The notes below the pieces were generated by a model. It saw nothing but the letters and a program-made list of their open reading frames with translations. It was not told the origin of the DNA and did no database searches. This document shows positions 1 through 6,610 of a DNA stretch of 6,729 nt, piece after piece. Made by a program: the position numbers and the translations under genes. The stretch is from the NCBI GenBank assembly GCA_031272575.1, contig JAISTO010000127.1, forward strand, positions 1-6,729, given 5' to 3'. Positions within the stretch are counted from its first letter, which is position 1; each line of letters begins with the position of its first letter. This DNA comes from Treponema sp. GTDB taxonomy: Bacteria; Spirochaetota; Spirochaetia; Treponematales; Breznakiellaceae.

Positions 1-294
1 ACGTTTCAGGGCATCGTGTACGCGGTGTGCCTCTTGATGGGGCAGTTTGCGCAGGTGGAGCCGCACAGCGCGAAGGGGCGGGCGGACCTGGTGGTGGCGA
101 CGGGGGAGACGGTCTACGCGTTCGAGTTCAAGGCCGTAAAGGACGCGAGCGAGAGCCGCCTGGACGAGGCGCTCGCGCAGATAGCCTCCCGGGGCTACCT
201 CGACCCCTGGCGCGCGAGCGGCAAGCGCCTGGTGAGCGTGGCGGCGGACTACGACCTGGCGAAGCGGGAACTGGCGGGGTGGAAGGCGGCGTAG
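1..294 (+). CDS. C-terminal fragment of a PD-(D/E)XK nuclease-like protein (DUF1703 / PDDEXK_9 type)
   Basis: The reading frame is open from the first base to the stop TAG at 292-294 and gives 97 residues; the N-terminal part lies outside the window. The visible part matches the C-terminal nuclease fold of proteins that usually carry an N-terminal AAA-ATPase-like domain (PF09820 plus PF08011). It has FQGIVYA at residues 2-8, a glutamate at 20, GRADLVV with Asp29, the EFK core with Glu42 and Lys44, and a QIASRGY block with Gln60. Asp29, Glu42 and Lys44 form the expected D...ExK catalytic signature, so this end looks intact. The family is often present in many copies in Treponema and Bacteroidetes. 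The cellular role is not established; nuclease activity is inferred from the motif. An internal ATG at residue 13 is not a credible start because the conserved fold begins upstream of it. The gene has no functional link to the pectinases downstream, and a large palindrome separates them. Confidence 0.8.
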   Translation, partial: TFQGIVYAVCLLMGQFAQVEPHSAKGRADLVVATGETVYAFEFKAVKDASESRLDEALAQIASRGYLDPWRASGKRLVSVAADYDLAKRELAGWKAA

Positions 295-498
295 CGCGGC
301 GCGTGGGCGCAGGGTGAAGGGGGAGTGAGCGAAGGGCGAGGCGTGGACGGTGGAAAGTGGACGGTGGAGGGAGTCATTCGCGAGTCTCTCGTACTACCGA
401 TATGCATAGAGTAGTACGAAAGACTTGCGAACAACGACTCCACCGTCTACCGTCCACACCGTCCTCCCCCAAGCGGCCCTCACTCCCCCGCGCCGCGC
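294..498. repeat. Large imperfect palindrome (about 205 bp) filling the intergenic region
   Basis: The two halves are nested inverted repeats. The outermost arms are GCGCGGCGCG at 294-303 and its exact reverse complement at 489-498. The next arms are GGGGGAGTGAG at 319-329 and its exact complement at 479-489. Then come GGACGGTGGA-like blocks at 344-368, facing CCACCGTC...CCGTCC blocks at 441-463. The central arms are GAGTC...TCGTACTAC at 371-397 and GTAGTACGA...GACTC at 411-440, with a few mismatches and a 3-base insertion. The 13-base apex, 398-410, contains the small palindrome TATGCATA. The left arm starts on the last base of the upstream stop codon. It could be a dispersed mobile repeat of MITE or REP type, a strong hairpin insulating the two transcription units, or both. 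No T-run follows the 3' arm, so it is not a classical intrinsic terminator. Confidence 0.7.
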
Positions 499-555
499 CT
501 TCGCACAACGCCGCCCCCTTGAACACGCCCCCACGTTACTGCAAAAGTCCAAACC

Positions 556-600
556 CCTGTCGTAATAGTCCTATCTTTTTTCGTCAATAATATAACAACA
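556..600 (+). promoter_or_regulatory. AT-rich promoter-like region upstream of the pectinase genes
   Basis: This stretch is clearly AT-rich inside a GC-rich window and lies just before the ribosome binding site of the large lipoprotein gene. It contains a run of T at 576-581 and -10-like hexamers TAATAT (588-593) and TATAAC (591-596). No convincing TTGACA-type -35 element sits at the right distance, so the exact promoter is uncertain. No operator or riboswitch could be recognised. Confidence 0.35.
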
Positions 601-613
601 CCATCTTTCCACT

Positions 614-620
614 GGGAGGA
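614..620 (+). promoter_or_regulatory. Ribosome binding site of the fused esterase-lyase gene
   Basis: GGGAGGA is a near-perfect Shine-Dalgarno sequence. Its GGAGG core ends four bases before the ATG at 624. It fixes the start at 624 rather than at the in-frame ATGs 636 and 642, which would be about 16 and 22 bases away. Confidence 0.8.
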
Positions 621-623
621 ATC

Positions 624-3600
624 ATGAAAGGATATATGTATATGCGTACGTTGGGACTTGCTGCTTTACTCGGCGGGGCGGCGCTGACCGCGTGCCCCCA
701 TCCCACGGATTCGGCCCCCGCGGCGGACAAAACCGCGCTGAACGCGGCCATCCAGGCCGCGAATGCGGCAAAGGCGGGCGTTCTGACAAGCGCGGACGGC
801 AGCGACGTAAGTCCCGCGCAGCAGTGGGTTACCGGCCTGCAGTTAACGGCATTCGAGGCCGCCATAACAGGCGCGCTCGCCGTCTACGACGACGCGAAGG
901 CGACGCAGGCCGATGTCGACAAGGCGGCGCAGGAACTGCGCGACCTCACCACCGCTTTCAACGGTTATAAGCATGCAGGCACACAGGGAACGGGCACGAC
1001 CCTGGACAAAACCGCGCTGAACGAGGCCATCGAGGCCGCAAACGCGGCCAAGAGCGGCGTTCAAACGAGCGCTGACGGCAACGACGTGAACCCCGCGCAG
1101 CAGTGGGTTACCGAAGAGCAGATGACTACGTTCACGGATGCCATAGAGGAAGCACTCGACGTCTACAACGACCCTGACGCGACGCAGGACGAGATCGACG
1201 AGGCGGAAGAGACGCTCGCCGGCTACACCGAGACCTTCAGCGGCCAGAAGCAGGCGGGCAAGAACGAAAATGCCGCGAACAAAACCGCGCTGAACGAGGC
1301 CATCGAGGCCGCAAACGCGGCCAAGAGCGGCGTTCAAACAAGCGCGGACGGCAGCGACGTAAGTACCACGCAGGAGTGGGTTACTTCCGCGCAAATGTCA
1401 ACGTTCACGGATGCCATAACGGCCGCACTCGCCGTCTACAACGACCCTGACGCGACGCAGGATCAGGTCGACATTGCAAAAAACACGCTCACCGGCTACA
1501 CCAGCACCTTCAGCGGCCAGAAGCAGGCGGGCACTCTGCACTACGGCTCGCTGGTTAAGTTCAATGCCGCGAACGCGGCGTACGATGGGACCGCGCCGGT
1601 CAGCGGCCTTAGCGGCGAGGCGTACCTGGTCTGGGCCGATAGAATAAACATACTGAGCGACTCGGTCACTATCGAAGCAAGAGTGACGGCAGTGTCCTTA
1701 AGCGGGCACAACGGCACCGGCTTTATCAGCGTGAGCGGTTCCGCGCGGAAGGGCTATATGCTGCTTACCGCGCAGAACGTGAAGAATGTGGGCACCACAG
1801 GCGGCCTTGGCGGGCAGGGACTCGGTACCTGGCAGAACGGGGGTTCCTGGGCATCAGGCAGCACCTATGTCTTTAAGACCACGCTCCAAAACGGGGTAAT
1901 CAATCACTATGTGTATGCAGAAGACGGCGCCACGCTCCTCAACTCGAAGACAGGCACAAACATTACCCAGGGGCACGCGAAAAGCGACATCGTGTACGCG
2001 GTCGTGGGCGGCACCAATTCGAACTCTGCCAATATGCTCTGGTCGGACCTAAAGATCACCTACAACGGGACGACGTATGTCATCAACGCGCTGCAGGCGC
2101 AGAGTGTGCTGCCGGTGCTGTCGGCGTCGGCGGCAGCCGCGCGGGTGCCGCTCGGGCAGCAGGCGACGGTGAACTACACCGCGAAGGCCCCGGGCGGGAC
2201 GGACGCGCAGGTGGCCGCGGTGTCGGATGACCCGTCCACGGTGCGGGTCGACAGCGCGGCCAACGGCGTTATCACCTTTACGGGCCTTAAGGCCGGGAGC
2301 GCGGTTATTACCGTCACCAACCAGGCCGCAACTTACCTGACTACGGCCATCACCGTAACGGTGACGAACTTCCCCGACGCGGACGACTACGGCTCGCTCG
2401 CGGCACTGACGTACCCCGCGGCGGGCGCGGCGTCGGCCTACACGGACGGCGAACTCTCGCTTACGTTCGATACAGTGCCTGTACTGCAGGCGGGCGGCTC
2501 TATCTGCATTTACAACAAGGCAACTGGCGAGGCGGTTGACGTCATCCTCTTTGAAGGGGAGAAACAGGTCACCCTGGGCAGCAGCAACAACAACCTCAAC
2601 GTGGGCGATCAACTGGTGCGGGTCGAGGGGAACACGGTGTACTTCACGCCGCACTTCGGCGCGCTTGCGTACGGAACGGCGTACTATGTCGCCATTCCCG
2701 ACGGCGCCATAAGCGGGACTCTGGCAGGCAAAGCATTCAGCGGCCTGTCAGACAACAAAGCGATTGCCAGTTGGAGTTTTACCACGCGCACAGAGCCCGC
2801 TCTGACAACCGCGGCGCCGGTTATTGTTAATGGCGCCCCCTCCGCCACGCCGGATTTCCGCACCGTGTACGGCGCGCTGAAAGCGATTGCCGCAAAGGGC
2901 GGGGACTGGACCATCAACGTGGCGCCGGGAACCTACCGCGAACTGGTGCACTACGTGGGGACGAGCAACGTCACCATCAATGGGACGGGCAGCGCCCCCT
3001 TCGGCGCGGATGTGATCATCCAATACACGAACAGCGAAAAGGTGAACGGCGGCTCGCACGCGCGGTCCTCGTTCTATTTCTCGGGCGCGCATTTAACGCT
3101 GAAAAATATCACCCTGCGAAACACGAGCGCGCGCACGTCATCGTACGACCCCGGACAGGCCGAGGCGCTCTACTTTGCGAACGGCAGCGGGAAGTTTCTC
3201 GCGGCCTATAACTGCTCGTTCTACTCGCACCAGGATACCATTCAGACGACCGGCCGGAACTGGTTTTACCAGTGCCACATCGAAGGTGACACGGACTACA
3301 TCTGGGGTACCGCGGACGCCAGTTTGTTTGAGGAGTGCGAACTGGTCAGCGTGAACGACACCGCGAAGACGAACAACAAGGACGCGATCCTGTTTGTCGC
3401 GCGCACGGTCAACAAAACCGTCAACCTTGTGCCGAAGGGCTACGTGCTCTTTAACTCCAAGGTGACCACGCAGAGCGGCATGACCACCTACTTTGGCCGC
3501 AACGCGGGAGCCGGGGATTACTGGGATCAGGTGGCCATTGTGGACACGGAGTTTAGCAACGAGGGCACGGGCGCTATCGGCGCGACACTGTGGAGCGGCA

Positions 3601-5129
3601 GCACCTACGACTTCCTTGCGGGCAAACCCCAGCACATTGGCGCGAAGTACTACAACGTCACCCTGAAAGGCGGCACGTTCAACACGAGCGGCAAGAACGC
3701 GAATGTCGCGGAAATAACGGACTACGGCCTCGAATACAACGGCCGGTGCGCTATCCTGAACCGCGTCTACAACAAGGAAGCCGATGCGTACGAGGCCGCT
3801 GCTTCCGTGTGGGATCTCAGCGCTCTGGAGACCGCCTTCGGCGCATCCCCTGACGCAAGCCAAAACAACGACTACGGCGCCCCCTCCTCCGGCGGCGGGG
3901 ACAGCGGCGAAACGCCGGGGGAAGAGCCTGTGCCGCTTACGCCGGCCTCGCTCTTCGCGGCGCTGAAGGGGCAGCCCGCGTCAACCGGCGGCTGGGCTGA
4001 CCGCTACAACGGCGGCGCGGGGCTTACGTACACGAACCCCGCGTCTTACACGCTCATCGATGACGAGACGTATAGCACCGCCGCCGCAAAACTCACGGCG
4101 TTTACCAGCGCCATCAATGACAGCGAGGCGCAGTTCATCATCGTTGTTGGCGACGTTGACTTGTCTGACGGAAACGTGACCGACGACGATCACAGTTACT
4201 TTGACGAGTTTGACTCGACCACTCACGCGCGCCTGCACAGCGATTTTGCGTTCTCAGTGAAAAGCGACAAGACGATCATCGGTCTCGATGGCGCAAAGTT
4301 GAAGTTCGGCGGACTCAAACTGAACGGAGTCTCGAATGTGATTATCCGTAATATCACCTTTTGGGACGCGCACGGCTCCACCGAAGAAGACACAGCGTAC
4401 AATGAAGATTCAAAAGCGAGTGCAGACGCGCTGGTTATTCAGGCAAGTTCCGGCACACCGAGCAACGGCATCTGGATTGACCACTGCACCTTTACTGACG
4501 GCACGTGCAGCGATCTGGAACGAAACTACAACCACGACGGCCAACTCGATATTCCCAGCGCGAAAAACGTGACGGTCTCGTGGTGCGAATTCACCAACCA
4601 CGACAAGGTCATGCTGGTCGGCTCGAGCGACTCGGCCACTGACGCAGAGGAGCGGCAGGTGACTCTGCACCACAACTATTTCCATGGCACGGTACAGCGT
4701 ATGCCGAGGAGCAGGGGAACGCAGATGCACATATACAACAACTACTACAATCAGATCGGCGTTTCCGGCAACGCGGGCTACTCGCTCGGCCCCGGCATAG
4801 GCTCGCAGTTCATCGTGGAAAACAACTACTTCGGTACGCATCAGTCATACATACTCAAATACTTTGATTCGTCCGCTTCGATAGAGGCAACGACTTTTTC
4901 GAAGTTCTACCATGCGGGCAATGCCGTGGGCAGCGGCCTCTCCGAGTTGAGCGCGAGTAATTTTACGTACGACAGCAGTGTCGAAGTGAACAAAACATTC
5001 GCCGCGCATGAATCCGCCATCAAGCCCTGGACTCCCGCTTACACCTACACGCCCGATGCCGCATCCGGCCTGCCCGAGGCGATACCGAGTGGCGCGGGGA
5101 ATGTGCTCGATGCCCTGGGGGATTTTTAG
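624..5129 (+). CDS. Multidomain surface lipoprotein: FIVAR repeats, Ig-like domains, pectin methylesterase (CE8) and pectate lyase (PL1)
   Basis: This 1501-residue protein probably de-esterifies and then cleaves pectin. Residues 1-24 are a lipoprotein signal peptide with a canonical lipobox LTAC, so Cys24 should be lipidated. Three FIVAR-like helical repeats follow at about 35-120, 128-213 and 219-304. An unassigned beta-rich domain spans about 305-490, a Big_2-like Ig domain about 492-581, and a Big_5 (SbsA Ig-like) domain about 595-721 ending in WSFTT. The CE8 pectinesterase at about 733-1071 has GTYRE (769-773), GQAEAL with Gln845, HQDT with Gln870 and Asp871 (general acid/base), GDTDYIWG with nucleophile Asp891, and Arg959 in YFGRN. 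A Gly/Pro/Glu linker (1080-1105) leads to the PL1 domain at about 1107-1495. That domain has Asp1268, IWIDHC (1283-1288), Asp1305 and Asp1309 for calcium, Lys1328, and the RxPxxR motif with catalytic Arg1359. The next gene follows after 13 bases, as in an operon. Single-domain CE8 and PL1 enzymes are about 300-400 residues, so this is a true fusion. Catalysis is inferred from motifs. Confidence 0.9.
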   Translation: MKGYMYMRTLGLAALLGGAALTACPHPTDSAPAADKTALNAAIQAANAAKAGVLTSADGSDVSPAQQWVTGLQLTAFEAAITGALAVYDDAKATQADVDKAAQELRDLTTAFNGYKHAGTQGTGTTLDKTALNEAIEAANAAKSGVQTSADGNDVNPAQQWVTEEQMTTFTDAIEEALDVYNDPDATQDEIDEAEETLAGYTETFSGQKQAGKNENAANKTALNEAIEAANAAKSGVQTSADGSDVSTTQEWVTSAQMSTFTDAITAALAVYNDPDATQDQVDIAKNTLTGYTSTFSGQKQAGTLHYGSLVKFNAANAAYDGTAPVSGLSGEAYLVWADRINILSDSVTIEARVTAVSLSGHNGTGFISVSGSARKGYMLLTAQNVKNVGTTGGLGGQGLGTWQNGGSWASGSTYVFKTTLQNGVINHYVYAEDGATLLNSKTGTNITQGHAKSDIVYAVVGGTNSNSANMLWSDLKITYNGTTYVINALQAQSVLPVLSASAAAARVPLGQQATVNYTAKAPGGTDAQVAAVSDDPSTVRVDSAANGVITFTGLKAGSAVITVTNQAATYLTTAITVTVTNFPDADDYGSLAALTYPAAGAASAYTDGELSLTFDTVPVLQAGGSICIYNKATGEAVDVILFEGEKQVTLGSSNNNLNVGDQLVRVEGNTVYFTPHFGALAYGTAYYVAIPDGAISGTLAGKAFSGLSDNKAIASWSFTTRTEPALTTAAPVIVNGAPSATPDFRTVYGALKAIAAKGGDWTINVAPGTYRELVHYVGTSNVTINGTGSAPFGADVIIQYTNSEKVNGGSHARSSFYFSGAHLTLKNITLRNTSARTSSYDPGQAEALYFANGSGKFLAAYNCSFYSHQDTIQTTGRNWFYQCHIEGDTDYIWGTADASLFEECELVSVNDTAKTNNKDAILFVARTVNKTVNLVPKGYVLFNSKVTTQSGMTTYFGRNAGAGDYWDQVAIVDTEFSNEGTGAIGATLWSGSTYDFLAGKPQHIGAKYYNVTLKGGTFNTSGKNANVAEITDYGLEYNGRCAILNRVYNKEADAYEAAASVWDLSALETAFGASPDASQNNDYGAPSSGGGDSGETPGEEPVPLTPASLFAALKGQPASTGGWADRYNGGAGLTYTNPASYTLIDDETYSTAAAKLTAFTSAINDSEAQFIIVVGDVDLSDGNVTDDDHSYFDEFDSTTHARLHSDFAFSVKSDKTIIGLDGAKLKFGGLKLNGVSNVIIRNITFWDAHGSTEEDTAYNEDSKASADALVIQASSGTPSNGIWIDHCTFTDGTCSDLERNYNHDGQLDIPSAKNVTVSWCEFTNHDKVMLVGSSDSATDAEERQVTLHHNYFHGTVQRMPRSRGTQMHIYNNYYNQIGVSGNAGYSLGPGIGSQFIVENNYFGTHQSYILKYFDSSASIEATTFSKFYHAGNAVGSGLSELSASNFTYDSSVEVNKTFAAHESAIKPWTPAYTYTPDAASGLPEAIPSGAGNVLDALGDF
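726..1535 (+). repeat. Three tandem FIVAR-type repeats within the large lipoprotein gene
   Basis: Each unit is about 91-93 codons. It begins with KTALN(A/E)AI(Q/E)AANAAK, continues through TSADG(S/N)DV and a (Q/E)WVT block, and ends in a G-x-K-x-AG(T/K) segment. Units 2 and 3 are much closer to each other than to unit 1: bases 1006-1066 are identical to 1279-1339, an offset of exactly 273 bases or 91 codons. FIVAR domains are helical and common in extracellular proteins of bacteria, where they act as spacers or ligand-binding stalks. The likely role here is to lift the catalytic domains off the membrane. Confidence 0.75.
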
Positions 5130-5132
5130 GAG
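5128..5132 (+). promoter_or_regulatory. Ribosome binding site of the second pectate lyase, overlapping the upstream stop codon
   Basis: AGGAG starts on the second base of the TAG that ends the large gene (5127-5129). It lies ten bases before the ATG at 5143. The overlap suggests that both genes are on one mRNA and translationally coupled. It also supports 5143 as the start, since the in-frame ATG at 5008 lies inside the upstream gene. Confidence 0.6.
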
Positions 5133-5142
5133 CGCGGCGGCT

Positions 5143-6411
5143 ATGCTGATAACCCGCGCGCTCCGTGTGCTGTTTTTCGCCGCGGCGGCGGCGCTGCTCT
5201 GCGGCGTTTCCTGCGAGGGGGAACCCGCGCAGGAAACACCCCCGCCGGGAGAGGAGGATACCACTCCCCTGCCGGAAGGGCCCGCGGGCATCTTCGCCGC
5301 CCTGCGGGGAAAGCCCGCGAAAACCGGCGGCTGGGCTGATGCGGCGAATGAGGGCGCGGGGCTTACGTACACGAACCCCGCGGACTTCATCCTCATAGAC
5401 GACGCCTCTTTCCCGGATCCGGTCGAAAAGCGCACGGCCTTCACGAACGCGATCAACAGCAAGGACGAGGCCTTTATCATCCTGTCCGGGCTGATCGATC
5501 TCTCGGACGGCAAAATAAGCGACAGCGATCACGGTTACTTCGATCAGTTTGATAGCAGCGGCAACCGGACCAACCGCGACATCACCTTCAAGATTGAAAA
5601 CAACAAGACGATCATCGGGGTGGACAGCGCCCGTGTCGCGTTCGGCGGGCTGCGCATATCGGGCCGGCAGAACATCATTATTCGCAACATCGCTTTCTGG
5701 GACGCGCACGGCTCTACCGAAAAGGACACCTCGCTTGCGGGCAACGCGGACTCGAAGGCAAGCATAGACGCGCTCGTGGTCGAGGAGGGCGCGGACATTA
5801 TTCCCTCGGGCATCTGGATAGACCACTGCGCATTCAGCGACGGCACCTGTAACGACATGATCCGCAACTTTCACCATGACGGCTCTTTTGACATACGGGA
5901 CGCGCACTTCCTCACGGTCTCGTGGTGCGAGTTTTACAACCACGACAAGGTGATGCTCGTGGGCTCCAGTGACTCGTCGCCGTACCTTACGCCCGAAGGC
6001 CGGCAGATCACGCTGCACCACAATTACTTCCACCACACAACCCAGCGGACGCCCCGTACGCGCGGCACGCAGATGCACATATACAACAACTACTGGAAGA
6101 ACACCGGCGTTGTGGGCAACTCGGGCTACTGCATGGGGCCTGGCCGTAACGCGCAGTTCATCGTCGAGAACAACTTTTTTGACACCGGCACCTTCCAGCC
6201 CACCACAAAGGTGATCGACTTTTACGATGCCGCATCCTACCCCGCGCTCGTTTTTCAGGCGGACAACAATGTCACCTTTGCGTACTCGAATTACGACAGC
6301 ACCGCGCACGCAAAGCCCTGGACGCCCCCTTACCCCTACACCCTGGACGAGGCCGCGGCCCTGCCCGAGTCGATCCCCGCCGGCGCGGGCAATGTGCTCG
6401 AGTGGGATTAG
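5143..6411 (+). CDS. Secreted family 1 pectate lyase (PL1), probable lipoprotein
   Basis: The 422-residue product should cleave polygalacturonate by calcium-dependent beta-elimination. Residues 1-24 form a signal peptide: Arg5 and Arg8, a hydrophobic stretch 9-19, then GVSC with Cys24 as the probable lipid site. The lipobox is weaker than that of the upstream protein because it has Gly instead of Leu at -3. A short Pro/Glu/Thr linker (25-45) precedes the right-handed beta-helix domain, about 48-415. Family residues are present: Asp209 in SIDAL, IWIDHC (224-229), Asp246 and Asp250 as calcium ligands, Lys269 in NHDKVMLVG, and RTPRTR with catalytic Arg302 and Arg307. The domain is collinear with the C-terminal lyase domain of the preceding gene, including the start FAAL(R/K)G(K/Q)PA and the end GAGNVL. 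The start at 5143 is chosen because the signal peptide begins there and a Shine-Dalgarno precedes it. A longer frame from 5008 would overlap the upstream gene and bury the signal peptide. Confidence 0.9.
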   Translation: MLITRALRVLFFAAAAALLCGVSCEGEPAQETPPPGEEDTTPLPEGPAGIFAALRGKPAKTGGWADAANEGAGLTYTNPADFILIDDASFPDPVEKRTAFTNAINSKDEAFIILSGLIDLSDGKISDSDHGYFDQFDSSGNRTNRDITFKIENNKTIIGVDSARVAFGGLRISGRQNIIIRNIAFWDAHGSTEKDTSLAGNADSKASIDALVVEEGADIIPSGIWIDHCAFSDGTCNDMIRNFHHDGSFDIRDAHFLTVSWCEFYNHDKVMLVGSSDSSPYLTPEGRQITLHHNYFHHTTQRTPRTRGTQMHIYNNYWKNTGVVGNSGYCMGPGRNAQFIVENNFFDTGTFQPTTKVIDFYDAASYPALVFQADNNVTFAYSNYDSTAHAKPWTPPYPYTLDEAAALPESIPAGAGNVLEWD

Positions 6412-6449
6412 AAGGGGCTGGATAGGGAGTGGGGAGTAGGAAGTGGAAG
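6412..6449 (+). repeat. Purine-rich degenerate repeat tract after the second lyase gene
   Basis: The sequence after the stop codon is almost pure A and G, with repeated GGGAGT, GGAGTAGG and GAAGTGGAAG units. It resembles the tract at 311-368 on the other side of the pectinase genes, which has GAAGGGGGAGTGAG and GGTGGAAAGTGGACGG. Such tracts are typical of intergenic clutter rather than of a gene. Confidence 0.45.
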
Positions 6450-6506
6450 CGCGGCATTTTCCCCGTCCGTCCCCTGCCCACAAGCACGGCATTTTTCCGC
6501 AAGCAG

Positions 6507-6529
6507 ATTCCGCGGTCAAGCCGCGGAAT
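6507..6529. repeat. Perfect hairpin of the 'IPRLDRGI' dispersed-repeat type
   Basis: ATTCCGCGG (6507-6515) pairs perfectly with CCGCGGAAT (6521-6529) across the loop TCAAG. Read on the minus strand, the sequence encodes VIPRLDRGI, a peptide often seen in spurious ORFs built from a dispersed intergenic palindrome found in several bacterial groups. There is no T-run after it, so it is not a standard intrinsic terminator. It may still act as an mRNA 3'-end stabiliser for the lyase transcript. Confidence 0.65.
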
Positions 6530-6554
6530 GACGAGGGGCCTCGGCGACCCCCGC

Positions 6555-6575
6555 ATCCTCCCCTGCGGGGAGGAT
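6555..6575. repeat. Perfect 9-bp hairpin near the transposase end
   Basis: ATCCTCCCC (6555-6563) pairs with GGGGAGGAT (6567-6575) across a TGC loop. It lies between two convergent genes and could block read-through, but neither strand has a T-tract after it. It is part of the same repeat cluster as the hairpin at 6507-6529. Confidence 0.55.
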
Positions 6576-6610
6576 GGCATTTCTCGTGACCCCCCCCTGG
6601 CCCCCCAGAG

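Noticed and set aside
294..498. CRISPR array
   Set aside because: The repeats here are inverted and nested, not regularly spaced direct repeats with unique spacers.
357..590. A 77-codon plus-strand frame in the intergenic region
   Set aside because: It runs through the palindrome, has a Ser/Pro/Arg-rich low-complexity product, and has no ribosome binding site.
843..1394. A minus-strand open frame of 183 codons opposite the FIVAR repeats
   Set aside because: It is internally repetitive only because it mirrors the FIVAR DNA repeats, and it has no recognisable domain.
3138..3863. A minus-strand open frame of 241 codons opposite the pectinesterase domain
   Set aside because: The plus strand carries all CE8 active-site residues. 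The minus frame is biased in composition and matches no family I recognise.
5008..5142. An upstream in-frame ATG that would extend the second lyase by 45 residues
   Set aside because: It lies inside the large gene and has no Shine-Dalgarno. It would place a Pro/Arg-rich leader before a clear signal peptide. The ATG at 5143 has AGGAG upstream and starts the signal peptide.
6507..6529. Intrinsic terminator for the lyase transcript
   Set aside because: The stem is strong but the next bases are GACGAGGGG, with no T-run. It is kept as a repeat hairpin only.
6272..6580. A minus-strand frame containing VIPRLDRGI
   Set aside because: The peptide comes from a dispersed intergenic palindrome and is a familiar spurious translation, and the frame runs into the opposite strand of the lyase gene.
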